Assembly (NCBI GenBank): GCA_045562555.1
Contig: JBJKVO010000015.1
Span: forward strand, 186,001-250,000
DNA length: 64,000 nucleotides
Source: UBA2588 sp002339805
GTDB taxonomy: Bacteria; Chloroflexota; Dehalococcoidia; Lucifugimonadales; UBA3495
Reading direction: 5' to 3'
Shown here: positions 8,133-16,966 of the stretch, one piece after another
Layout of the letters: every line of letters begins with the position of its first letter
How positions within the stretch are numbered: the first letter of the stretch is position 1
Translations under genes and position numbers: made by a program
Notes under the pieces: generated by a model
Database searches by the model: none
Told to the model about the DNA's origin: nothing
Seen by the model: the letters and a program-made list of their open reading frames with translations, nothing else

Positions 8133-9776
8133 TTGTTAACATCGGATCGCATTGAGTCACCGGACCAAAACCTTAACGAACTTAATCTACTCCTTAATGT
8201 GTTGCCAGAGCACATCACCGACATCATAAATTCCCTACCCAACAAACCCGAACTCTTAGAAGTTGTGATGGATTTAGGAAGACTCCCTGAAGCCCGTCTT
8301 GTCAACGAGAATCTAATACTTGACGAAAACAAAATATCAAAAGATGACTTAGCTAACCTTGTTCAAAAAATCGGATTCATTGGAGAAGATAACCGAGCAG
8401 GTATCGAAGGAACCCTACATAGGGTATCTGTAATCCGGAATCGCCGTGGTCAAATAGTGGGTGCAACTTGCAGGGTCGGAAGAGCAATCAGTGGCAGTGC
8501 GACTACTATAGAAGACTTAATTCAAACAGGAAAAAACATATTGTTGCTTGGCCGTCCGGGAGTCGGTAAAACCACTATGTTACGGGAAACTGCTAGAATG
8601 ATCTCAGATGACCTATCTAAAAGAGTAGTCATAGTTGATACCTCGAATGAAATCGCTGGTGACGGAGACGTGCCTCATCCTGCAATAGGCTCATCCAGAA
8701 GAATGCAAGTAGCTAGTCCACAACTGCAACATTCAGTGATGATTGAAGCTGTTGAGAATCATATGCCAGAAGTTATTATCATAGATGAGATGAGTACTAC
8801 TGAAGAATCCGATGCCGCACGAACAATCGCGGAGCGTGGAGTCCAACTCGTCGCAACGGCCCACGGTAACACTCTAGAAAACCTGATATTTAACCCCACT
8901 CTTTCCGATCTCGTAGGAGGGATCCAATCAGTAACCCTGGGCGATCAAGAAGCGAAGTTCAGAGGGACCCAAAAAACTATCCAAGAACGAAAATCCTGGC
9001 CAACTTTTGATATAGTCGTGGAAATAAATAGCTGGAATGAAATCGACGTTCACGAAAACGTAGCTGAAGTAGTGGACCAATGGTTACGTGGTTACGCTAT
9101 TCGACCAGAATCTCGTGTTAGTGATGCTCAAGGAAACATAATTAAAACCAATGATACTATCAGACAAAACCAGCAACAAAATGGTTCTTGGGATATGAAC
9201 TCACGTAAAACTCCTGTGACAGAAAAACAATCGACTCAACCGAAATTCTCCGAGTCATCGGTTCATAAACTAGAGCATAAAGTTTTCTTGTTTGGAGTCA
9301 GTAAAGACAAAATCATTGCAGCCCAAGAAGAATCGAAAATTTCTATTTCTTTAAGCAATGAACTAAGAAATTCTGATATAGTTCTCACCACAAAAACTCA
9401 CTACAGACGAGGATCCAACTTGGTAAAAAGTGCAGAATCAACAGGTACACCAGTGTATGTCCTTAGGAAAAACACTTTTCACCACATACTAGACTTCCTA
9501 AGCACACTAGCTAAAGAACAAGGAATAGACACCAGCTATATTAATTCAACCAGAGATCAATCAAACTTTACAGATTCCAGTGAAATATTAGAGGCTGCAC
9601 TCAAAGAAGCGGAAGATGCCGCTAATGAAGTCCTCAACGGAACATTTAGTGTTCAGCTTAGTCCTCAAAAAGCTTACATACGCAGGCTTCAGCACATGCT
9701 TATAGATCGCATGACCCTATCTTCTACAAGTAAAGGCAAAGAACCTCAAAGATCACTATTAGTATATAGGCGATGA
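8133..9776 (+). CDS. R3H domain-containing AAA-type ATPase, Ycf45/SpoIIIAA-like
   Basis: The protein has 547 residues. An N-terminal region (1-130) leads into a P-loop ATPase domain with Walker A GRPGVGKTT (about 143-151) and Walker B VIIIDEMS (about 214-221). A variable linker and a middle domain follow, and the last about 33 residues form an R3H-like single-strand nucleic acid-binding motif (RRLQHMLIDR). The arrangement matches the R3H/SpoIIIAA-type ATPases of cyanobacteria (Ycf45) and Gram-positives, whose role is poorly known. The start is TTG with GGAGG four bases upstream. tmk begins five bases after the stop, so the two are probably translated together. The call is firm at family level. 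Confidence 0.85.
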   Translation: MLTSDRIESPDQNLNELNLLLNVLPEHITDIINSLPNKPELLEVVMDLGRLPEARLVNENLILDENKISKDDLANLVQKIGFIGEDNRAGIEGTLHRVSVIRNRRGQIVGATCRVGRAISGSATTIEDLIQTGKNILLLGRPGVGKTTMLRETARMISDDLSKRVVIVDTSNEIAGDGDVPHPAIGSSRRMQVASPQLQHSVMIEAVENHMPEVIIIDEMSTTEESDAARTIAERGVQLVATAHGNTLENLIFNPTLSDLVGGIQSVTLGDQEAKFRGTQKTIQERKSWPTFDIVVEINSWNEIDVHENVAEVVDQWLRGYAIRPESRVSDAQGNIIKTNDTIRQNQQQNGSWDMNSRKTPVTEKQSTQPKFSESSVHKLEHKVFLFGVSKDKIIAAQEESKISISLSNELRNSDIVLTTKTHYRRGSNLVKSAESTGTPVYVLRKNTFHHILDFLSTLAKEQGIDTSYINSTRDQSNFTDSSEILEAALKEAEDAANEVLNGTFSVQLSPQKAYIRRLQHMLIDRMTLSSTSKGKEPQRSLLVYRR

Positions 9777-9780
9777 TGTT

Positions 9781-10383
9781 TTGTCATTGTTCATTGTATT
9801 TGAAGGAATAGATGGGTCAGGTAAAACTACCCAAGTTGAATTACTATCCCAAAAATTAACATCTATCAAAAAGCCGAATATTATAGTCAGGGAGCCTGGA
9901 GGCACTTCTCTAGGAGAAGCTATCAGAAAAGAGTTAAAAAACAATCCAGATCTCGACCCTGTCACTCAATTACTTTTATTTTCGGCATGCAGAACCCAAC
10001 TAATAAAAGAAGTAATTAATCCTAACCTTAAAAACAACCAAATAGTAATCTCCGATAGATACGTTTTCTCTACCATTGCATACCAAGGATATGCTGACGG
10101 TTTAGATACAGGTATCATCCAAAACCTCATAAATATCTCCACAGAAGGTCTCATGCCTGACCTAGTAATATTCATTGACACGCCTATCGAAACAGCCAAA
10201 GCGCGTAGAGAAACTGAAGCAGGCGATCACTTTGACAACAGACCTATAGATTATTATAAACGGATCCGAGATGGATACTTATCGATCTCAAGCACTGTGT
10301 CCAACTGGGTCACAATCGATGGCACTGACGACCCTCAAGAAATATCCACATTAATTTGGCAAAAAATAAGGCCCCTCATATGA
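9781..10383 (+). CDS. tmk: Thymidylate kinase
   Basis: The 200-residue enzyme phosphorylates dTMP to dTDP in the cytosol. The P-loop GIDGSGKTT lies at about residues 8-16, the DRY motif in SDRYVFSTIAYQG at about 93-105, and a LID region with RRETE at about 140. The start is TTG, four bases after the R3H ATPase stop. The two ATGs overlapping that stop are out of frame. The stop codon lies inside a long hairpin that probably ends transcription. Confidence 0.96.
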   Translation: MSLFIVFEGIDGSGKTTQVELLSQKLTSIKKPNIIVREPGGTSLGEAIRKELKNNPDLDPVTQLLLFSACRTQLIKEVINPNLKNNQIVISDRYVFSTIAYQGYADGLDTGIIQNLINISTEGLMPDLVIFIDTPIETAKARRETEAGDHFDNRPIDYYKRIRDGYLSISSTVSNWVTIDGTDDPQEISTLIWQKIRPLI

Positions 10384-10395
10384 GGAGCCTTATTT
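10364..10395. terminator. Bidirectional terminator hairpin between tmk and the SelW-like gene
   Basis: Nine-base outer arms AAATAAGGC and GCCTTATTT flank an inner palindrome, cctcatatgagg, with one mismatch between them. The hairpin contains the tmk stop codon. A-runs on the left and T-runs on the right suit termination of both convergent transcripts. Confidence 0.6.
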
Positions 10396-10416
10396 ATCTC
10401 AGCGATTTAGTTGTAA

Positions 10417-10695
10417 CTAATCAGCTGCAGCTGGAATCGCTTCCAACTTTGCGGCGATAACTTCTTTCATTTTTCTAACTCTCGCTAGATCTGGATATTG
10501 ATTATCTTCCGCTTTTTTATCAAATATTTTTTCACCATCTAGGAATACTTCCATTATACCTTGTCCCCTAGGTGAAATTGTTATTGCTGCATCAGGCCCG
10601 TAAGCTCTGAAAAATTCGTTTGCCATCCACGTGGCAGTAGCGTGATGCTGTCACGGTACGCAGTAAGTGATTTCTAATTGTACTTTTCCTTCCAT
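10417..10695 (-). CDS. SelW/Rdx-family selenoprotein with CxxU motif (TGA = Sec)
   Basis: Read through one in-frame TGA (10653-10651), this is a 92-residue SelT/SelW/SelH (Rdx) family protein. The start ATG is at 10695, with AGGAG seven bases upstream. Cys12 and the TGA at codon 15 form Y-C-V-P-U, exactly where the family has its CxxC or CxxU redox motif. The rest also fits: an alpha-helical stretch, ISPRGQGIMEV and LDGEKIFDKK (the usual GxFEVxxDGxxIFSK region), then a C-terminal helix. The likely role is a thioredoxin-like oxidoreductase. A possible SECIS hairpin follows the TGA. A plain nonsense mutation is the alternative but would hit this codon by chance. It lies 69 bases after aroC on the same strand. 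No selA, selB, selC or selD is in the window. Confidence 0.8.
10622..10648 (-). promoter_or_regulatory. Possible bacterial SECIS hairpin
   Basis: Beginning two bases after the TGA, GC-ATC-AC (10648-10642) can pair with GT-G-GAT-G-GC (10630-10622), leaving two bulged G residues and an 11-base loop. Bacterial SECIS elements sit directly after the UGA with the apical loop roughly 15-25 bases downstream, which this matches. The pairing was found by eye and the stem is weak. Confidence 0.4.
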
Positions 10696-10764
10696 ATTAT
10701 CTCTCCTCTATATAAGTTGAAGATTTGTTACCATCCTATCAGAAAACATCTATAAGTCAAATTA

Positions 10765-11946
10765 TTATTGATATATTTTCCTTGGTTTAACAGTGTTTAA
10801 ATAGCCGATATAGTTTCTATATGTCTCAGATATAGAATCTCCTCCGAATTTTTCTAACATTGACTTAGCTATTACTAGTGCCATCATTGCTTCACCTATC
10901 ACACCTGCAGGCGGCACCTGACATACATCAGATCGCTCAAAATGCGCTAATACTTCTTCTCCTGTATCAAGGTCTACCGAAGGCAACGGATTTCTCATGG
11001 TCGCTATAGGCTTAATCGCAAACCTTGCTACAAGTGGCATCCCGTTACTCATGCCTCCTTCTGTTCCACCTGCGTTGTTCGTGTTTCTTTTCCAGGGATC
11101 ATCTGGGTCATTTACGGGTAAAATAACATCTTGAACTTGTGAACCCCACCTATCCATTATTTCTTCTCCTGGCCCGATAGACACCGATTTTACAGCATTA
11201 ATTGACATAAAAGCCTGAGCTACCAGAGCATCAAGTTTGAGATCCCATTGAGTATGGGACCCCAACCCTATTGGAACGTTCTCAGCTATCACTTCTACCG
11301 TACCACCAACAGTATCACCAGCTTCTTTCGCCTCATCAATTTCTTTTCTCATTAGTTCTGCAGATTTTTCATCTGTACATCTAACATCAGATTCCTCTAC
11401 TTTTTCCCAATTAATGTCAGCAGTAGAAGGTATTTTTACTTTACCTATAGATATCACATGACTCTTTATGGAAATACCAAATTCCTCTAGGAATTTTCTC
11501 GCAAGAGCTCCCGCAGCTACCCTAGAAGCTGTCTCTCTAGCACTAGAACGTTCTAATACAGGCCTTACATCGTCAAAATTATATTTCATTACCCCAGGGA
11601 GATCTGCATGGCCAGCACGAATCCTAGTAACTCTCTGATTTCTTCCTTCTTCTTTATAATCATCAACTTTTTCAACTGACATCGCTTCTAGCCAGTTGAC
11701 CCAGTCTTTATTTTTAATTGTTAACGCTATAGGACTGCCCATGGTTTTGCCATGCCTTATTCCAGTCTCTATATGAGCCCAATCCTGCTCAATTAACATA
11801 CGTCCGCCTCTTCCATAACCTTTCTGACGGCGGGCTAATTGAACACCTATAAATTCTTCATCAACTTCCAATCCTGCAGGAATTCCTTCAACAATAATCA
11901 CTAATCCTTGACCATGAGATTCTCCTGCCGTAAACCATCGGAACAT
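10765..11946 (-). CDS. aroC: Chorismate synthase
   Basis: The 393-residue enzyme converts 5-enolpyruvylshikimate 3-phosphate to chorismate using reduced FMN. The N-terminal signature FTAGESHG, the conserved RRQKGYGRGGRM, GHADLPG and the RSSARETASRVAAGA motif are all present, with GGTEGGMSNG near residue 290. It lies behind aroE in the run unknown gene-valS-aroE-aroC and ahead of the SelW-like gene. The other shikimate-pathway genes are elsewhere. Confidence 0.98.
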   Translation of the reverse strand: MFRWFTAGESHGQGLVIIVEGIPAGLEVDEEFIGVQLARRQKGYGRGGRMLIEQDWAHIETGIRHGKTMGSPIALTIKNKDWVNWLEAMSVEKVDDYKEEGRNQRVTRIRAGHADLPGVMKYNFDDVRPVLERSSARETASRVAAGALARKFLEEFGISIKSHVISIGKVKIPSTADINWEKVEESDVRCTDEKSAELMRKEIDEAKEAGDTVGGTVEVIAENVPIGLGSHTQWDLKLDALVAQAFMSINAVKSVSIGPGEEIMDRWGSQVQDVILPVNDPDDPWKRNTNNAGGTEGGMSNGMPLVARFAIKPIATMRNPLPSVDLDTGEEVLAHFERSDVCQVPPAGVIGEAMMALVIAKSMLEKFGGDSISETYRNYIGYLNTVKPRKIYQ

Positions 11947-11973
11947 AAAACCCTCTCTATACCTAACTTTCCA

Positions 11974-12819
11974 TTATAAAATAACTGATTTAGCCGACTT
12001 AAGCATAACATCTGTGGGAGCTTCCATTTCGAACCACAATTCAAAGGATTTGGCTCCTTGATGCACCAACATATCAATCCCGCCTATCAGCGTACTATTC
12101 GCTTTCTCGCCTTCTCGCAACATAAGCGTCCGCAAAGGATTATAAACCAAATCATACAATATTGTGTCGCTGTGTATATCCTTGTAAGTAAATGGCAAAA
12201 TTCCATCAGTGTTTTTCATGCCAATAGTAGTGCAATTAACAATTACATCTGCATTTTGTACGTATGACACAAATAAAGAATCCTCAATAGCAATCACATG
12301 AATATCGGATCCATTATTGTTACAAGAATCTCTCAGTAATTCAGCATTCCTATAAGATCTATTAGCAATACACATACCTTTTGGTCCAATATCCATTAAT
12401 GATAATAAAACAGCCTTGGCAGAGCCGCCTGCTCCTAAAATTAATATCTGGCTATCTCCAATATTTGCACTTGTATTACTGTATAAACCCTGAATAAATC
12501 CATAACCGTCAGTATTATAGCCTTTAATAATATTTCCTTTACGGACTATTGTGTTAACCGCACCCGCTCTAAGAGCCCATTCGTCTATCTCATCTAGATA
12601 CTCCATAACTGCGGATTTGTGAGGAACCGTTACATTCAACCCTTTCATGCCTTGTTCCCTAAAACCTTGTATGAAATCTCCTAAATCATCAGGATGAACT
12701 TCATAAGCTTTATAAGTGTCTTTACTTCCTATGTAATCTATCGCTGCCTGCTGAAATATTGGTGAAATCGAATGAGATATAGGATATCCGATAATACCTA
12801 GGGTGGTTGTTGGAATCAT
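11974..12819 (-). CDS. aroE: Shikimate dehydrogenase
   Basis: The 281-residue NADP-dependent enzyme reduces 3-dehydroshikimate to shikimate. The substrate motif GYPISHSISP is at about 10-19, the catalytic Lys is in NVTVPHKS (about 62-69) and the paired Asp is in NTDGYGF. The nucleotide-binding loop GAGGSAKA lies at about 129-136. It starts two bases after valS ends and is followed by aroC after 27 bases, so the three genes are probably one transcript. Confidence 0.97.
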   Translation of the reverse strand: MIPTTTLGIIGYPISHSISPIFQQAAIDYIGSKDTYKAYEVHPDDLGDFIQGFREQGMKGLNVTVPHKSAVMEYLDEIDEWALRAGAVNTIVRKGNIIKGYNTDGYGFIQGLYSNTSANIGDSQILILGAGGSAKAVLLSLMDIGPKGMCIANRSYRNAELLRDSCNNNGSDIHVIAIEDSLFVSYVQNADVIVNCTTIGMKNTDGILPFTYKDIHSDTILYDLVYNPLRTLMLREGEKANSTLIGGIDMLVHQGAKSFELWFEMEAPTDVMLKSAKSVIL

Positions 12820-12821
12820 AT

Positions 12822-15527
12822 CTAACCCTTTAACTGGGACACGATATGTTCTAGTCTATCTTTTTGAGCCTCACTGGCTCGTAGCTTCTCAATCTCACTA
12901 TTTACCACATCTGGATTTGCTTTTGCGATGAAGTTTTCATTAGACACTAATTTCGTTAATCTAGAGATATTATTCAAGCATTCTGCTAGATCCTGATCTA
13001 GCCTTTGTATTTCTTCTTCAACATTTACAATTCCTTCTAAAGGCAATGCAACAACAACGGGATCAATATTTAGTCCTTCCGCACCATTAATTACCAAATT
13101 AACATTAGTTCCAGAGGTCGGAGCCGATGAAAATTCTATATTCTCAATAGATGCAGTGTTTTTTATCAAATCTGATTCAGAAGATATTACTTGCTCAAAG
13201 TCGGTAGTTTCAATAAATGCATTTATTTTCTGCCTTGGTTCTATATTGAATTCAGATCTTGCATTACGAATTGATTTTATAATCTGAATTACAGTAGATA
13301 TTTCCTCTTCCACTCTAGCATTATGTTTAGAACTATCTTCCATCGGATAATTACATGTCATAATTGTTCCTAATTCAGTATCAAAACGTTGATTCATATT
13401 TTGCCATATCTCTTCAGTGATATAAGGCATAAATGGATGAATAAGCTTCAAGATTTGACCTAATACATATATCAAGCATGGCATAGGGGAATAATCATTT
13501 TCTGCAATTCTAATTTTGGACATTTCAATGTACCAATCACAGTAATCATTCCAGATAAACTCATATAACCCTTGCTGAGCTTCACCTAATTCATACCTCT
13601 GTAAAGAATTATTGGTGCTTGCTATCACTGATTGAAGCTTACTCAGTATCCATTGATCTTCTCTATTATCAACAGCAATGCTTTGTTCAAAATCCAAATT
13701 AACAATATTGTAATCAAAATCATTACTGTCTAATATATTCATTACATAACGTGATGCATTCCAAATTTTAGTAGTGAAATTCCTAGCAGATTCTAATTTT
13801 CCATCAGATATTCGCAAGTCATTTCCTGGAGCAGTTCCTGTAGTTAAGGCAAATCTAAGAGCATCAGTGCCATATTTATCAATCAGCTCCAATGGATCCA
13901 TGGTATTGCCTCTGGTCTTACTCATTTTGGCACCATGTTCATCTCTAATAAGACCATGCAACAGAACCGTGCGAAAAGGTACAGATCCCGTATTTTCTAT
14001 ACCCATCATTATCATTCGGGCAACCCAAAAAAACAAAATATCATATCCTGTCTCGAGAACAGAAGTAGGATAAAATTGCTCGTACTCTTTAGTCTGTTTA
14101 GGCCAACCAAGAGTTGAATGAGGCCATAACCCTGAACTGAACCAAGTATCTAACACATCTTCATCTTGTTTTATATCATTTGATCCACAATTATCACATA
14201 CACTCGGATCTTCTATAGCTACGGTTAAACTTGGACAATTTCCACAATACCAAACAGGAATTCTATGCCCCCACCAAAGTTGCCGACTGATACACCAATC
14301 TCTAATGTTGGATATCCAATTCAAGTATATTTTTGTAAATCGTTCAGGGACAATTTCAATGTTCTTACTAGTTACCGCCTCATAAGCCTTGCCTGCAATA
14401 CTATTTGCGTCGGTATGCTTTCCAACATCTACAAACCACTGCAAACTAGGTAACGGTTCGACAACGCAATCACATCTCTGGCAGCTACCTACTGAATGTA
14501 AGTAATCATCAATTTTGTCCAAATATCCTAATGCTTGCAATTCTTCAGCAACCAATTCTCTTGCTTTAAATCTGTCTACTCCTTCATATTTGTCGCACAG
14601 ACTATTTAACGAGCCATCATTAGATATAACACATAAGCTATCAAGAGAATGCCGTTGTCCAATTTCAAAATCCAGCAAGTCATGAGACGGAGTAACTTTC
14701 AATGCACCAGTACCAAAATCGAGCTCTATTCCTTCGTCACATATCAGAGGAACTTCTCTATCGCATAAAGGTACAACCACTGTTGTGCCTTCAGTATATC
14801 GGTCATCTGAAGGATTCATGGCCACAGCCGTATCTCCAAATAGAGTTTCTGGACGAGTAGTGGCTACTGTGACATATTCCTTTGAATTAGGCCTAAAATA
14901 GCGGATATAGTACAGTTTACCTTCAGACTCCTTGTAATTAACCTCAAGGTCAGATAATGCGGTCGAACATCTAGGACACCAATTTATAATTCGTTCGTTT
15001 CTATAAATCAATCCCTTTTTATACAAATTAACGAAAGTTGTACGCACAGCCAAACTTGGGCCCTCATCCAAGGTAAATAAATGCCTATCCCAATCCGCTG
15101 ATATGCCCAATCGTCTGGACTGCTCATGAATAATTCCTCCAAATTTATCCACATGCTCCCAAACCTTTGATAAAAACTTCTCCCTGCCTAAGTCATGTCT
15201 GCTAATACCTTCTTTCGTAAGTTGCAGCTCGACGGCCCATTGAGTTGCAATGCCAGCATGATCACTACCAGGCTGCCATAATACTTTGTGTCCTGTCATA
15301 CGCTTCCATCTAACTAACGCATCTTCGATTGCTTTTTCCAGCGCATGGCCCAGATGTAATTCACCAGTAACATTAGGAGGAGGCATTGTGATCGTAAACG
15401 GTTCTTTGATACTATCCAAATCAGGAGAAAAATATTTTTCTTCAATCCAATAACTATATATTTTTTGCTCCACCTCGCTAGGCGTATACTTGCTATCCAT
15501 TGGAGGTATTTTATTCACTGATGACAT
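12822..15527 (-). CDS. valS: Valyl-tRNA synthetase
   Basis: The class I synthetase carries the HIGH-type motif (LHLGHA) with the family sequence PPPNVTGEL before it, a large editing domain, and the KMSKT motif (GAKMSKTRGN). The C-terminal 70 residues are heptad-rich (EEEIQRLDQDLAE onward), the coiled-coil tRNA arm typical of ValRS. I chose the ATG at 15527 (901 residues), which has AGGGA about five bases upstream. An ORF opening at 15593 would overlap the end of the gene upstream. A zinc-site-like CDNCGSND lies in the insertion before the KMSKS loop. Confidence 0.97.
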   Translation of the reverse strand: MSSVNKIPPMDSKYTPSEVEQKIYSYWIEEKYFSPDLDSIKEPFTITMPPPNVTGELHLGHALEKAIEDALVRWKRMTGHKVLWQPGSDHAGIATQWAVELQLTKEGISRHDLGREKFLSKVWEHVDKFGGIIHEQSRRLGISADWDRHLFTLDEGPSLAVRTTFVNLYKKGLIYRNERIINWCPRCSTALSDLEVNYKESEGKLYYIRYFRPNSKEYVTVATTRPETLFGDTAVAMNPSDDRYTEGTTVVVPLCDREVPLICDEGIELDFGTGALKVTPSHDLLDFEIGQRHSLDSLCVISNDGSLNSLCDKYEGVDRFKARELVAEELQALGYLDKIDDYLHSVGSCQRCDCVVEPLPSLQWFVDVGKHTDANSIAGKAYEAVTSKNIEIVPERFTKIYLNWISNIRDWCISRQLWWGHRIPVWYCGNCPSLTVAIEDPSVCDNCGSNDIKQDEDVLDTWFSSGLWPHSTLGWPKQTKEYEQFYPTSVLETGYDILFFWVARMIMMGIENTGSVPFRTVLLHGLIRDEHGAKMSKTRGNTMDPLELIDKYGTDALRFALTTGTAPGNDLRISDGKLESARNFTTKIWNASRYVMNILDSNDFDYNIVNLDFEQSIAVDNREDQWILSKLQSVIASTNNSLQRYELGEAQQGLYEFIWNDYCDWYIEMSKIRIAENDYSPMPCLIYVLGQILKLIHPFMPYITEEIWQNMNQRFDTELGTIMTCNYPMEDSSKHNARVEEEISTVIQIIKSIRNARSEFNIEPRQKINAFIETTDFEQVISSESDLIKNTASIENIEFSSAPTSGTNVNLVINGAEGLNIDPVVVALPLEGIVNVEEEIQRLDQDLAECLNNISRLTKLVSNENFIAKANPDVVNSEIEKLRASEAQKDRLEHIVSQLKG

Positions 15528-15549
15528 TACATTCCCTATATTACTTACG

Positions 15550-16236
15550 TTAAAACGACGAGATACCGTAGTATTCGAGTTCCAATAATCCACGTTTGGT
15601 ATCGCTAGCTACCCTGGCAGGATCCCATTTATTAATTCGCATTTTATGAAGCCAATAATTAAACTCTTTTAATCGAGTAGTTGTCATATCTTTCTCATTG
15701 CTGACACCCATCTCTGATAAGAATTTTGTCATAAGTGATTGTCGGGATTCTCCATACAAACTTTCATAAACCAACTCAGACAAGTCTTCTGTGTCTTGGT
15801 AGCATAAAGCCAAATGCCGTTTTCTGATATCACGTTCAATCGCGTTCTGTATGGCCTCTTCAACTACTATTCCGTACCAATAATTGAGATAGAATCCATA
15901 TTTTATAGGACCAATCAATTCCTTAAATTTATTCACCTCAAACCTATGTGGGAAGCGTCCATGCATGACCAAACTGTTTAGTTCGTTTTCTGGGATATCA
16001 TTCTCTAAATGCCCACATAATCTTTCTGCTAATGCTAACCAATCAAGCCCTTCCCCTAAAATCAAATATTGGTATTCTGCTCCATCAACACTTTCTGATG
16101 AAATCGTCCATTCACAAATAGTCTTAAGTAATGCATTTATCCAATCTCCATCAAGTTCTACTGCTTTTTTAAAACTTGATAAGATTGAATCGCAATCTGC
16201 TATGCCTATACTCTGTTCTCTAAGTAAATTTTCCAT
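15550..16236 (-). CDS. Conserved-type hypothetical protein upstream of valS
   Basis: I do not recognise this 228-residue protein. It is soluble and probably mostly helical, with no signal peptide or membrane segment, rich in Glu, Leu and Tyr (KYGFYLNYWYGIV in the middle). A basic, Trp-containing end (HKMRINKWDPARV) is followed by LLELEYYGISSF. It is the first gene of the unknown-valS-aroE-aroC run and has a TATAAT box about 30 bases upstream. The context does not reveal a function. Confidence 0.65.
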   Translation of the reverse strand: MENLLREQSIGIADCDSILSSFKKAVELDGDWINALLKTICEWTISSESVDGAEYQYLILGEGLDWLALAERLCGHLENDIPENELNSLVMHGRFPHRFEVNKFKELIGPIKYGFYLNYWYGIVVEEAIQNAIERDIRKRHLALCYQDTEDLSELVYESLYGESRQSLMTKFLSEMGVSNEKDMTTTRLKEFNYWLHKMRINKWDPARVASDTKRGLLELEYYGISSF

Positions 16237-16265
16237 TTCTCATATGTCATTTATATTTTCCCATC

Positions 16266-16343
16266 TATTATAACTGAGTAGTAAAAATTCCGCATAATTC
16301 AGCAAACATATTATGTGAACTACATATTTTTTCAGTTATAATA
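16266..16343. promoter_or_regulatory. Mirror-image divergent -10 regions, valS operon and bioY
   Basis: A perfect 12-base inverted repeat, TATTATAACTGA (16266-16277) and TCAGTTATAATA (16332-16343), puts the same TCAGTTATAATA at both divergent promoters. The minus-strand TATAAT (16272-16267) is about 30 bases before the 16236 start. The plus-strand TATAAT (16337-16342) is 34 bases before the bioY ATG. No good -35 box is visible on either side. Confidence 0.5.
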
Positions 16344-16376
16344 TAGCTACGAACCAACCTTGATAACCTGACTTTT

Positions 16377-16964
16377 ATGAACTTGAATACTCAACATATG
16401 ACATTAAGTGATTACCTAATACCTGTAGAATCTCCGAAACTTCGATTGCTAAAGAACCTCATTTTAATCGTAAGTTTCTCGTTGATGATGGGGATATCTG
16501 CCCATATTCGCGTTGATTTAATATTTACACCCGTACCAATAACTTCTCAAACTTTAGTAGTTTTATTGACGGGGGCAGTGCTAGGTAGTAAAAAGGGAGC
16601 TGCTGTAATGATACTGTATCTCTTTGAAGGTGCTTTCCTGCCCGTCTTTTCCAATGGCGATCCCAGTTTGTTCTGGCAACTTAGCACTGGAGGCTACCTG
16701 ATTGGGTTCATACCTGCAGCTTATATCGTGGGGTATCTTGTGGAGAGCGGCTGGTCAACTAAGCCTTGGATCCTACCAGCCATGCTTCTTGGAAATATAG
16801 TCATTTACATACCTGGATTACTCGTCCTTTCATTATGGGTCCCGCAAGGAACAACATTAGAATATGGGCTCCTGCCTTTTATACCTGGTGATCTCATTAA
16901 GATCATAATAGCATCTATTTTAGTGCCAATAATTTACACCAAAATCTATAACAATAAAGGATAA
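16377..16964 (+). CDS. bioY: Biotin transporter S component BioY
   Basis: This 195-residue integral membrane protein has about six hydrophobic segments. The family motifs are visible: IFTPVPITSQTLVVLLTGAVLG in the first half (written here as landmarks around residues 46-65) and STGGYLIGF near residue 103. BioY binds biotin and works alone or with an ECF module. No EcfA or EcfT gene is adjacent. An internal ATG at 16398 is an alternative start. The next gene begins two bases after the stop. Confidence 0.93.
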   Translation: MNLNTQHMTLSDYLIPVESPKLRLLKNLILIVSFSLMMGISAHIRVDLIFTPVPITSQTLVVLLTGAVLGSKKGAAVMILYLFEGAFLPVFSNGDPSLFWQLSTGGYLIGFIPAAYIVGYLVESGWSTKPWILPAMLLGNIVIYIPGLLVLSLWVPQGTTLEYGLLPFIPGDLIKIIIASILVPIIYTKIYNNKG

Positions 16965-16966
16965 AC

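Noticed and set aside
10417..10626. A 69-residue gene starting at the ATG after the TGA
   Set aside because: It would lack the Cys motif and beta strand of the family and has no ribosome site; the read-through frame fits far better.
15528..15593. Upstream extension of valS
   Set aside because: It overlaps the end of the preceding gene; the ATG at 15527 has an AGGGA site.
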